A program made the position numbers and the translations under genes. Below the pieces are notes generated by a model. That model had not been told where the DNA came from. It worked only from the letters and a program-made list of their open reading frames with translations, and did not search any database. 64,000 nt of DNA, from positions 21,051,934 to 21,115,933 of the forward strand of contig NC_045138.2 of NCBI RefSeq assembly GCF_008831285.2, read 5' to 3'. This stretch comes from Nymphaea colorata. Taxonomy: Eukaryota > Streptophyta > Magnoliopsida > Nymphaeales > Nymphaeaceae. Below, in pieces: positions 20,336-32,420 of the stretch (the stretch's first letter is position 1; every line of letters begins with the position of its first letter).

Positions 20336-22999
20336 GCTATAATTCACACAGAAGGGAGGGCGAGCGAAGAAGGCGGTAAAGGCTTTTTGAGGAGGTGGGT
20401 GGCTGAAGTGACGGAAACGGCCAAACGGGGATGAGTCAGGGTCGACAATGCAGCACCAAAATTACAGAAACAGCCTTCCTTTTTCCCTGCACTTTGTTTG
20501 ATCTGATCCTTCCCTCTCCGTTCCCCGCAGGGGTCTAATCGGCACCGGCGGTGGTCCGTTCAGAACCCGCCGCGACCTCCGACTTCTCCCCAACCTCCTC
20601 CAAACGTACGTCCGTTGAGAGCAGCTCGCAAAGAAACCGGAAACTGAACGGAGCCATTGAATTCCGGTCACGGGATTCAACGAGACTGGACTCCCCGTCA
20701 AGCTCTGCTTTAAATGGAGTGCGGCATTCAAGAATCGAGAATCCCCACGTATCTTGTTTAACGTAGACAAAGACGAAAGTTTCGGTAGCTAGATCTCGTT
20801 CTTTTCCTTTCATCAACAGAAAAAATCCGGATTTCGGAATGAGACGTGACCGCACCGATTTGACCTGTCGTTAACCAATTAAACACAGTTAAATTTTTTG
20901 AACAGTCTGAAAAATTTATGAATCCCTTGGGATAAAAATCTTCACCAATCCTAATCAAAATTCATCGGAATCGACGTTGGTATTGAGTGAAAGGACCAGA
21001 CAAGCCTCCAAAGAAGAAATTTTAGAGAGAGATGACAGTGAATTGTGGCGGGAGAAGGAGAAAGAAAAACCCCTAAAAAGCAAATGCCCCTCTGGTTTTG
21101 TTTTTGTTCCCATATGGAGAAAGAGGGAGAGAGATCTCCTTTTTCTTCGCCTTTTCCTTTCCCGACGACATTGATCATGCCCTCATTGAATTCTGCTTTT
21201 ACTTATTTTGAAAACATTTTTTTTAAAATGTTCATTTCAAACACTGCTTTTTTCAACCCTTCACACATAATCACATAAAACCATCTTTTTGAAAAAAAGC
21301 GAAAAAACAAGATAAATTGAATAATCGTTTAAAACTGAAAAAAAAAGTTTTAAAGTTTTAAAAAAAAGCGTGTTTTTAAGGTGGTTCTTTGTGTTTTCCA
21401 CTTTTTTCAAATTTTTTAATGCCAAAGTTATTTTTTCTTATTTTTTTAGTTGTCTCAAATTTACTTAATTTTTTACTTATTTTATTTTTAGTTTTTTAAA
21501 TTTTTTAAAAATTTACCATATTTTTTTGTTTTTTTAAGCTGGCTATATTATATAAAAAAATTGAAACTCCAAAAAATCATTTGAATATGCTTTTACAAAA
21601 AAAAAAGAAATAAAGAGCTTGCAAATTTGATTCGTGCCTCATAAAAAAAGCTGCCTTTCCACGGGAAAATACCCAAAATCTCACATTTTTACGAGAAAGG
21701 GGACGCGGTGCTTGTCAGCAAAAAGAACTCGTCCGTATAAAAAAATTCGGAAGCACGAGGCACCTTTTGGCAATTAAAGTCTAAAATTTGGCTCTCCGCA
21801 AAAGCTTTCTCTATTTTAATGGTATGGTATCAACGCCTGTACGGCCACGAGCCCACCTCTCTCGCTCCCCTTTTCGAACTTGTAATTTGGGCTCCATCGG
21901 GCGAGCCCACTTTCCCAAGCGGTTCGAACCAGGGCTTATTGGTCAACGCTCAGTCACGAGTCAACGCGGTTCAAACTTTGAAAAAGCTAGATCTGCTATC
22001 CTAGGTCCGCTTAAAGCCTTCAAATTCAAACACATCTTTAATTTTTTTTTTATGATTTAATCTTGTAAGTATGATCTTAAGAGCAATTTAGCGAGAAATT
22101 AGTCATTTTTTTACGTTAACAACGTTTTTCAATAATTCAAAAATCGTCGGCTCTTAGAATGCTCGAAAGATCAATATTTTTACAAAAAATAGCTTAAACT
22201 AAGCTTATATTAAACTAATATTTATAAACACATTAGGAGGTTCACATTTTATTTAAACTATTTTTAACACAAATTTAAACGGTCTGGTTTTAGTCCCTTA
22301 CACAAGTAGACAGGCATTTACCAATCACTCAATGAGCCTTCCTGTTGTGGAACATTTAAAAATTCAAACTATTTACATAACGTTTTAACCGGTTAAATAT
22401 TACTTATCTTTTTTATTATAACCGTCCAACCATGATTACACAATTAGAATTAGTATGCACGATTGTTCATATTCGAATATTAAAATTAATAAATCACCCA
22501 ATTAGAATTTAATGAAAATTTAAAACATAGTGTTCCTTAACAAAAAATATGGCCCCAACATGCCTTTGATTAAAAAGAACATTATTTTCTTAAACCATAT
22601 GTTTTTAAAATAATTGTTTAAAAGCACCATGCTCATGTTTATACAGATATGGTGTAATCATGAATATTGTTTATAAATTTAACAGCTAAACAAAATAATC
22701 ATGCAATATTTTTTAGAAGAAGAACATGGTATTATTAAGAAGTATATTATTCTTCTTATCAAACGCCTCTCGCATGCCACAGATCCATGGACATTTATAA
22801 CGTAATGCCGACCTTGAATCCGAAGATGTAAGATCCACTGTTTGCTTTAGCTAACAGTGAATTTTACCTAATGTGGATTTGCGATCAGCCGCAGATATGA
22901 GATATGAGGTTATCAAACATAGTCTTACTATTTGGATGGAGTGGAGGAACTGGATCGGAAAAAAGTGAGATTTTAGTTGTAAGATATCTAATGAAACAT
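20336..22999. other. Intergenic
   Basis: A GC-richer stretch at 20,340-20,760 holds overlapping short frames without family features. From 21,200 the sequence is strongly AT-rich. No gene is supported. Confidence 0.5.
21290..21560 (-). repeat. AT-rich TATAGTCACA family, degenerate copy 3
   Basis: Shares the characteristic order of motifs (AATGCCAAAGTTATTTTTTC, TTACTTATTTTATTTTTAG) with the copies at 5320-5582 and 6087-6474. Terminal repeats are lost. Confidence 0.55.
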
Positions 23000-23007
23000 T
23001 TGGATGG

Positions 23008-23262
23008 AAGAAACAAAAGGAAATGAATAGGCGGAAAGGAAAAAGAATGAAGAGATAAAAGAAAACACACACATATATATATATATATATACACACCAAA
23101 AGAAATGAACAGGGGAAAAGGAAATGAAAGGAAAAAGAATAAAGAGATAAAAGAAAACACAACGCATATATATATATATATATAAGAAGAAATGAATAGG
23201 TGAAAAGGAAATGAAAGGAAGAACGAAGAGATAAAAGAAAACACACACACATATATACATAA
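23008..23262. repeat. Three tandem units of 84-92 bp, each ending in a (CA)/(TA) microsatellite
   Basis: Each unit reads GGAAATGAATAGG-like, then GGAAAAAGAATGAAGAG, then ATAAAAGAAAACACAC and a (TA)n tract. Unit landmarks AGAGATAAAAG fall at 23,051, 23,143 and 23,227. Minus-strand frames over it give repetitive Phe/Ser/Tyr-Ile proteins that are an effect of the repeats. Confidence 0.8.
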
Positions 23263-23356
23263 CTGTACATATTCAATGTGTGTCTGTATAAAAAGTGGGT
23301 TGTGGGGTAAGACAGATGAATTAAATGGGGAAATTGCAGTACTATTTGAAAGAAAC

Positions 23357-23383
23357 ATCTCTCTCTCTCTCTCTCTCTCTCTA
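23357..23383. repeat. (CT)n microsatellite
   Basis: A run of about 13 CT units. Confidence 0.9.
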
Positions 23384-25110
23384 GCTATGAAATTGGGAAG
23401 GTAAAAAAATAGTTGTTGAAAGAAAAAATTACCAAGAGAGAAAGGTAGGTGAGAGAGTGATGAAGGATGAATAGAACTTATATATGTACATATTATTGAT
23501 AAAATTAGCATTTGATTGAGAACAGAATCTAAGCTAAAAGCCATCTTGCTATGATTCCTTAGATGATATCAATATCTAGTTTCCCTGCAAAAGGCAGAAT
23601 CAGACTTCAACTCCCTTTTGGCTCATTCTATTCAACGCCTATCCCCATTGTTGCTTCTCCTGTGGAAGAAGCTCTTCTTGCTTTCTTCAATTTGGCGCCA
23701 TCGTTTTCCAATTGTGCTTGCTTTTCAATCATCTCCCTTTTTCTTCTTCCTGTCTGTCTTTACTGCTTGTCTCTCTTTACAGCTTCCACATTTATTTCTT
23801 CATCAACTTCTTACTGTTAGTCCCATATTAAATTGGCCATTTCTTAATTCCTCCCACTGTTACAGTAATTTGTCCCTTTCCTGCCCCTATGGAACTTATC
23901 AATTACTACGCAAATAAAAAATCATAGAACTTTTTTGTGGTCCATTACAATGAACCTCTTATTTGATATTCGAGGTGATTTGAGATTCATTTATAAAAAT
24001 TAGTGCTATAACAGAAAGTGGTGTTGTATTAATATTTCTCTTATTTTTAATTGTTTTCATATATTTTATTTTTTTTGCTAAACATAAATATAGTATTATC
24101 TTTTTTAGGTAAATATGTCTTCTTTTCTTCGGTGGCATATCGGAAATACATGAAAAAAGGGAGGATATAAATGTCAACCGGACTTTATAATTGAGGCAGA
24201 TTTGTATACTAGGAGCAGTATCAACTTTTTTGCCCAATCATTCAACCACACCTGGCTTCGGGGCGGATCGAATTCAGTAGCAATGTTTGTTCATCTCTGA
24301 TTTGGATCCAAGGTGATATGAGATCATTGGGGATCTTAAATTCCAGGATATGAGGTTCCATGGATCTCATGCTTTTTTGCCATTTAATATGGATTTGAAA
24401 TTCACAATGTTGGAACCGCAGATCTCATAATAGATATATTACGAATCAGTTTCAGATTTAAGATCCAAGACTATCAAATCTACGTGAAAATATTATTTAT
24501 CAAATCTAACAAGTCAGTTTCAGGAAACATGATGTGATTATAAATATTATCTCTAAATCAAGCAATCAAACATTGAACATCGTTCACGTCATGATTTTCA
24601 ATCGAGAACAAAACGTTCTTAAAAACGTGTGATCTAAAAAACACGATCCTTTTCACCAACTTCCCTCTTAAAGCCATACATTTATTCTCATGTTTGACCA
24701 TTATAAGCCCAAGCATTCAACAACAGCGTTGATATCGATGGCAAGTATCCAAATCAAGCACTGAGTCTCACTGATGTCAACTCATTATATAAATTTGTTT
24801 CAATGCAACATTTAAAAAGTCGAACTTAGTCAACAAATCTAGCTTTACGTAATCAATGTTAAGTTCAAACATTTTTTTCAATATTATGCGACAACCCACC
24901 TTATACCGGTAAGAGGAGTATTTCATATTACGACATCCTATATGGTTTTTATGTTTATTTTTGGTTTGTCGATGTGTGACGCACTATACTTCAATTTATA
25001 TATCGGCACCTTCCTTATAAAGCACAGAAAGTTGATACTACTACGGGAGCTTGAAATGGAGACTGACCATCATACCGACTCTTACTGCATCCATTGCACC
25101 AAACCCCTTA
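23384..25110. other. Intergenic
   Basis: Contains dispersed repeat text around 24,300-24,480 (GGATCTCATG / GATCTCATAA motifs) also seen near 49,160-49,350 and 56,960-57,150. No gene is supported. Confidence 0.5.
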
Positions 25111-25202
25111 GAGGTTGTTTGGCAAATGAAATACTTTGTGAGCATTTTATAAATTTATCTTAAAGGTTGGGGCAGATTCATAAAATAAGTGCCAAACAAC
25201 TC
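25111..25202. mobile_element. Short MITE-like element (GAGGTTGTTTGGCAA ends)
   Basis: GAGGTTGTTTGGCAAATG at the left and, inverted at the right, GGAGTTGTTTGGCAC. About 92 bp, non-coding. Its ends resemble those at 44,955-45,099. No certain target duplication. Confidence 0.55.
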
Positions 25203-25500
25203 CATAAGAATAATCTACCTGGTTTAGTAAACATTTGAACATTTGATATCTTAAACATTTCATGTTGCACGTAAAAAAATATTTCAATAAAAGAAAGAAT
25301 TGAAACTCGCAGCACTCATTAAAATTTTGAACAATTGGCCCCATAAAATCCATTAAAAAAAATTGACCAATTTTTTTTATCCTAAATCTGGTTTCAAAAC
25401 ACACCTTTATATATATAAAAATATAAAATAAGTAGACCATGTGTCGTTGCACCACATTCTCGTTGTGCAGGTCATGAAGTTGAAAAGATACAGATTGTAA

Positions 25501-25590
25501 AGATGCAAATGGTCCGGAAGGAGACAGCTAATATGTCCGAAGTAAAAGATGCAAATGGTCCGGAATTTGAAGCTAATACGTCCGAAGTGG
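25501..25590. repeat. 46-bp tandem duplication
   Basis: Two units starting AGATGCAAATGGTCCGGAA (25,501 and 25,547) and ending GTCCGAAGT. They differ at several positions. Confidence 0.8.
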
Positions 25591-28500
25591 GGCCGAAGCT
25601 TCATTTTACAATAAAAATATTGAAAAAAGAAATTGGAAATCCGACGCATATATATATATATATAACATCCAATCGAGTGCAGTGGGGCAGGCAGAATGAA
25701 GCGTTTGTTTAGCAAGGTCACATGTTGATGGCCGGCAGTACCGGACCGTTCTGCCCACTAAAATATGCTTTCCGGAATAATTATTTAATATTGGTGCATC
25801 AAAAGAAGCATGTTCATCATGTTCCACAATTAATCCACCTCTTCACCACTTGCGATGGGAAGTCCGAACCAGCAGGATGCGGATCCGGTTTCCTTAGCTT
25901 CCATTTTGGATTTGAATTCTTGGCTTTAGACTCTAATTTTGAGTTGCTCACAGTAGATGTAGTCGGATTTTGTTAGCTTCTTATCCAGATTTCTGAATTA
26001 AGATACTGATTATGCGCATTTAAACCAAGTCCAAATGAAATTTGGATTAGCAGATCTGAATGCCAACCTGGGCACATGCCAAGATCCACTTGAATGAATA
26101 AAAATCCAAAAATGGCATATGAACTTGAATCCATTCGCTACTGCCCAACGTTGTATAATTAAAAAAAGTTTTGGAAATCAAATTGTTATATAATTTTAAT
26201 AAAATTATTATTTTTGATCATGTGGCAATATACAACTATTTGTATCAAATTATGACCAAGGGCGATCAAACACACCTTTATATGGCTAAAAATGGATAGT
26301 TCCATTAACAGTGGATTTCTGAAGGGAAAGATGGGTCGATTACAGATCTATGATATGAGATCCAAACTGATCTCAACAACCTTCAGTTGGTTGGAGGAGG
26401 AGGGGATATCTTGAAGCAGCTAAGGCCAAGGCGGAGGACCCAATTAAAGTTTCTAAATTTTGATTAGGTATGAAATATCATTTTTGAACATTTTTATATA
26501 AAACAAGTAAAAAATTTTAAAATTTATAAGTAATTTAAAAAAAAAATTAAGGTGGGCCAAGGCCCATGCGGGTCCTACCTTGGCTCTACCCCTCTCTCTT
26601 TCTCCCTGTCTTTGGGTTCAAGGTTGCTTCAGAATTTGAGTGGAGAACGGAAAATCTATCAATTAGAGTGTCGTGCATTTACCGTTTGCAAATTGCAATA
26701 TGAATAAACAATGCGTAAGAGAAACGAACTGACAATTAAACTTTCATTGGTCCACCAGTTTGACCAGCTATGTTAGGTCCCATGAAGAAAATAACATTAG
26801 ATTGGACATGTGAGGCTATGGATGAAACATGAGAGAGCCTTGTACACGACTTAAAAATATTTGCTAATTAATATGTTTGTCCTATGATATGTCAAATCAC
26901 ATTATTAAACTGATCTAATAGCTTTCCACCATTAATTTATGTGCTTCTGTGGACATATTTGTGTGTATAGAAATTGAAATCAATCACCTGATGCTTCCAA
27001 CTATTTAAAACAAATAGAATGATTCAAATATTTGCTGATTTATATAAATTACTGGACCTTAAATCCAAAAGCTTTTAGATTAGTGTCTCTAATTTTTTTT
27101 TGGGGTCGAAACGATAGGTTTTTAACTTTTAGCCAGAGCATATCAAGCTTTTAGTGGACCCATTTGGGTAGAAATGTCTAAAAATCCACCTCTACCAACG
27201 GATAACTATTGGATGTCATTCATCCATAATGGGAACCACATTTTTTCTCCCCTTTACAGCCATTCATTTCATATAATCATTGCAAGATTTTTTTCAGTCT
27301 TACTCTCTCTCTAAATAAATTATATATATATATATGTGTTCTGGGGTAGAGGGAAGGGGGCGCCTAGGCTATGGCCCCACCAGCTAATGAAAAAATATAT
27401 ATATATTGAAAAAAATAAAATTTTTTAATTGCACCATGTATTTTTTAGATTTGAATTTAATTTGGCTCTACCCAGATCCGAGGTTGAACTGTCGGCTCGT
27501 CCCTGAAAAAAATCCTGACTCCGCCCCTCTGTGTGATGTGTGTTGAAATCTACCAAATACCTAGATAGATTTTTTTTATATATTTTTCATCTCTAAAAAC
27601 ACTGAAAATAGTTGCTAAATGCCTTCAAAAACCGTGACAAAAAAGTCAACGCTAACGCACCTTTTGCAACAGTTTTTGGTGTCACAAAATAGATAAAATT
27701 TATCCCGAAACTAAAGGTAGCCGACAGATTTCAGTGTCCCATATATATATATATATATTCATTTGTAAAAAAAGACAAAAGGCATATCTCCCAACAACCG
27801 TTCACTGAAATGAAGAAAAGACAACTTTCAATCGTATGGACGTTAAAAGTAACTGTACGAAGAGAAGTAAAATCTTCAACATGAAGTGCGAACAAATCTT
27901 CAAGGTGGCCATTGCTGAGAGAATGGCGGTTGGATGTTGATTCCGCCAGCCAGGGAGAAGGGTAGGAGCGATTAAAAATGTAAACTGTTCGAACTCCGAC
28001 GATTGATGTTCATGTAATCAACATACTTTCTGTAACAAACAACAAATTCTAATTTAGATCAATCCAATGTGAAAGGACATAAAAAGTCCATTGCTCCCAT
28101 TTCATGGAGGATGACGACTGTGATTGTGTTCTCAAAGATGCCATTGCAGACATGAATTCCAATTACAAAGAGAAAGCTTTAGGATTCAATAATTTCCTTT
28201 AAAAGTCCTGTTTGGCAAAACTAGTTGGGTGTTTGTTGCCCAGCACAAATAATTCCCCTCAGGGCATATGGATGGACAAAAGGTCAAATTCAGAGACCAT
28301 ACAGGATAAAGAGAATTGCGTTCTACTATAAGTAGGCGGCTATAGTTAACATAGTGTCATTTTCATTACGCTCAAAGGAAATGATGAAGAGCACTTGAAT
28401 GTAGACGAACATCTCGTTTTACGTTCCGCTTTCGACGCCAGAATTTGACACCTTATTGAAAATTCAAGACTGCATGAAGAACTCGAAAAAGTTGACCTGA

Positions 28501-28872
28501 ACCAAAATATCCTTGCAATCCTTTACCAAATTTCAGCGTGTTCAGATCTTCACCATCGGCAGCATCAAACATATTCGCCATCAATTCTTACTCTTTTTCT
28601 TTTACTGTATCTCACAATTATTCTAAATAAAAGATTGATAACTACATGCAGTTGACCTCTTTCTCTCTCCCTTTCTGCCCAACAAACTTGGGAATAAGTG
28701 AACTGCACAAGAGGTTTATTGGCATTATGATAAACAAAATATGTTACAATCTACTTAAAATTCTAAAGTGAGGGGCCATTCAATGCATGATGACACTGCC
28801 AAGCTTCCGGTACAACTTTCATCAGCCTGTACGATGGTTGCACCCACAATGATGCAGCCATTGTCAATGCAC
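25591..28872. other. Intergenic / 3' flank of NFU gene
   Basis: Contains (TA)n tracts (25,649, 27,322, 27,740) and a GC-rich-ended repeat at 27,345-27,535 (GGGGTAGAGG ... GACTCCGCCCC) that looks like a MITE. A segment at 26,615-26,700 resembles 50,600-50,690. The last few hundred bases probably include the NFU 3' UTR. Confidence 0.5.
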
Positions 28873-30360
28873 TCACAGGAGTTGGACGGCTGCAATTGCT
28901 GGTATCTTCTCCCGCAATCTCTGAGTTACAGCCACACGGACGGTCATCACTCCTGCAGCTGGTCCGGTTATTCTGATTTTCACAATTGGCTCTTCTATTT
29001 TGACAAGCTCCAGCTCACCACCACCAGTTCCCCCAAGATATGGCCTGATTTCTTCGAGTACCTGCATCGCAAAACATCCTTTTGAATAATGAAAAGTAGC
29101 AAACAATTCATCGCAAGCTGCTTCTTCCGATTCTAGTTCATCACCGTTAATTATAATACTTGTTTCAACACAAGATCTGTTTTACATGAAGAATGAAATC
29201 CCACCCCTCTTTTTCTTCATTCAAACTATGTCATGAATATTTTGGTACATGATTATTATTCCAGAGCCAAAGCAACAAATTCATCAGTAGCTGACCTGGG
29301 TCCACTTGGTTCTCAAACTGTAGCCTTCACGTTTCCCCACGTTATAAAATAAAAAACAGGCAACCCACATAGAGCTTACAATGGCGTTCAGGCCTAGAAG
29401 GCTCCTTCAGCTTTGTTCTCAAACCATGGCATTGATGCTTCTCCACATTATAAACGAAAACAGGCAAATGCACATGTAACTTATAAATAGCACTTAGGTG
29501 CCTAGATGACCGTGTAAACTGGAAAAGTGGAAAGAACCAAGTTGTCAGTGACATGCATAATGGTATTCAATGTTTTACTGAGCTTTTATCATTTATTTTT
29601 TAATTCTTAAGTGTTAAATTTATATATTTAAAGTTGATTTTTCAGAACTAATTGTGGTCTTGACTAGGCATTGGACAATCATTCCCAGGACTGGGACTAT
29701 GCCTTCTAATGGTCTGGCGACTAAGCATTAACTAGCACCTTTGACTAAAACTTCTGCTTCCCAAGATCAGGCAAGTCACATAAAGGTGCTGTGATGAAGG
29801 TGATACCGATTCCTATTTCTTTCCTTTTCTAATTTCCCAGTTTTTGTCAAGATGGGGTTAGAAGTATAGCGACCAGATTTAACTAGTTATTGGAGTCCAC
29901 TTCCAACCCTAAATTGTGATGCCCTTGTCAGCAACTTAGCACTAATAGAAAGGATATCATGATATCAAATGATTGGACGCAAGAAGAGCTGGATGCCCTG
30001 AATCATGATGCAGATGGAGCTCACAGTGAAAGCTGATGCGTAAGCTGAAGTGACCAAGAAAAAAGGGACTGCACCAGAGGATGACAGAAGAAATCACCAG
30101 AATAACATTCTTCATTCTATTATTGCATTCACATGATTGATGTCTAGATAGAACTAAAGGAATAATAAAAGATTCATGATTTCATTCTTTTGTTTTTGAA
30201 GGATACAGAATTTTGTTTAGTGTTGTCTTCACATTACATGAGTTATTAACGACTTGATTTACTGACAACAGAATTATCTTTATATTGTTTCCCAGGCTTG
30301 ACATGTTCTATCAGTCTGCATCTGGTTCACTTGAGCTCCAGCAGTTTCATTGTGTGTATA

Positions 30361-30418
<58 letters not shown>

Positions 30419-31290
30419 GTTTTCCATGTCTCACTTTTCCATATATTAAAATCTTTGGATGAACACCTTATAAAGCTAACTAATACACATATTCTATATG
30501 ACCTTTTTTTCGACCGTCTATCATCCATGGTCTAAATATGGGTAATATTTGGAAAATATCATAATTTTATCTCCAACAAAGACAAAGAAAGATATATTAT
30601 CAGGAAACATTGCGATATACCCAGAACAGATTAACAAAGAATATCAGTGACAATATTTTTCCCCTTGTTAGAAAATTTCTTTTGTTTTATTATACTTTAT
30701 ATGTATTTTAAGTGTATATTTTCTATCTAGTTTCCTTCAAATATTTTAGTTTTACTGTTCGTCAATATATCTGGTTAGAAGAAATTTTATAATTTCTTAA
30801 ATTTAAATTCTCTTGGTATATTTTTAGTTGATTGAGTTGTCAAGAATTTTATGAGAAAAACAAAATTCTAAAAGAAGTACCATACAAAACCATCACAACA
30901 AAATCCCAAGAACAGCATTTGGGACTATGGTTCCATCTCATAAGTTCTTAAATTCTTAATGGTAATCAGGATCATAAGTATCATCCATATTGTATGATAC
31001 ATTATCATATGTAACATAACCATACAGAAATGTGAAATATTATACCCTTGTAACTAGTTACAGCATATTACAGCCCATATCAGATGATACAATGTCTGTG
31101 CAAATTTACGTGGATCCAAACCCTTTTCTCGGTTTTTGGATTAAAAATTGCCCGCATAACTCTTAGACACTATTAGGAGTAGTGTATGCTATGTCACATG
31201 GGTGCGTGATGCGGGTGTTGGTGCGGGATGTGTCAAGTTCCAAAAAAAATTGGGTGTGGGCGCGGCAAAAGCATATAAATAAATAAATAA

Positions 31291-31335
<45 letters not shown>

Positions 31336-32373
31336 ATTTGTTATATAAGTAATTTTATTTGTCTATATTTTTAAACTTTTTTTTTATCTAGGTTACCTTG
31401 AATCTATATACCAATGAAAACTCGGTCAAAACATTTTTCAGAACAGCCAAAACTCACTTGATGCCGTGTCGGGTCGCACCAGCACAGTGCGCCACCATAA
31501 TTGGTGCACCCGTGTGATTTAGAGTGTATGGGGGAGTTTTTAATGTTTTGAGGATGAAAAAATATCTTTTGAGATCAAATATGGACTGAGAGGTTGATAT
31601 TGCATTGAATAAACAACGCATTTACTCATTTGAATGAGCAATAGGCCCCACACATTAAGAGGAACCTAGTGGAGCAACAAATAGTGAAATAAGAGAACCT
31701 AAAAGAGCAGAAAGACCTAACAAAGCCATCAATTCTTTGGTGCAGGATATATATACATTTACTCTTACCTTGATTATTCTAACAAAATCATCTACTTGAA
31801 GTTTCAACTTATTTATGGACTTCAAGTTTACATTCATCTGACGAATGTACACTGTCTCAGTAAAATGAAAATTTCATATCTTATATTTCCATTTAATTGG
31901 TGTTTTATATGCATCATTTATTACCTTTTTATATAACTCGTGCTCATGCAATTCACGAGTTTTCATGGGAAGCATTTTTCCTTTTTTTCCTGATTTTTTT
32001 TTTGTAATTCTTCATGAGCTTTTCATGATCTTTTTATTATTTATTAAGAAATTTGTGACTTTTTTTGTGTTACGTACGTTACCTGTCTAATTATTGGCCC
32101 GACAGATACCCATTACATATGCACCCTACAACAATGGTAAAAATGTGTTTCCACTGATCATGCATATATGCAAGTCAGAGCTAAGGAAATTAAGAAGAGA
32201 GAGGCATACTCGAAAATTCAATAAACACATCAACAACACATGTAGAATGCGGGCTAGTGCCCTTCCTCTAAGAGAAGTCATAAAAGAAGGCAAAAAAGAT
32301 ACATCTTCACGTAAGTGTCAGCCAAGCAGAAAGGAAGCTTTCATTTTTAGGTGCAGCAAATTCAATATAAATT

Positions 32374-32420
<47 letters not shown>

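Noticed and set aside
22851-23544. Minus-strand frames of up to 219 codons
   Set aside because: They are translated microsatellites (Tyr-Ile and Phe-Ser repeats) with no family features.
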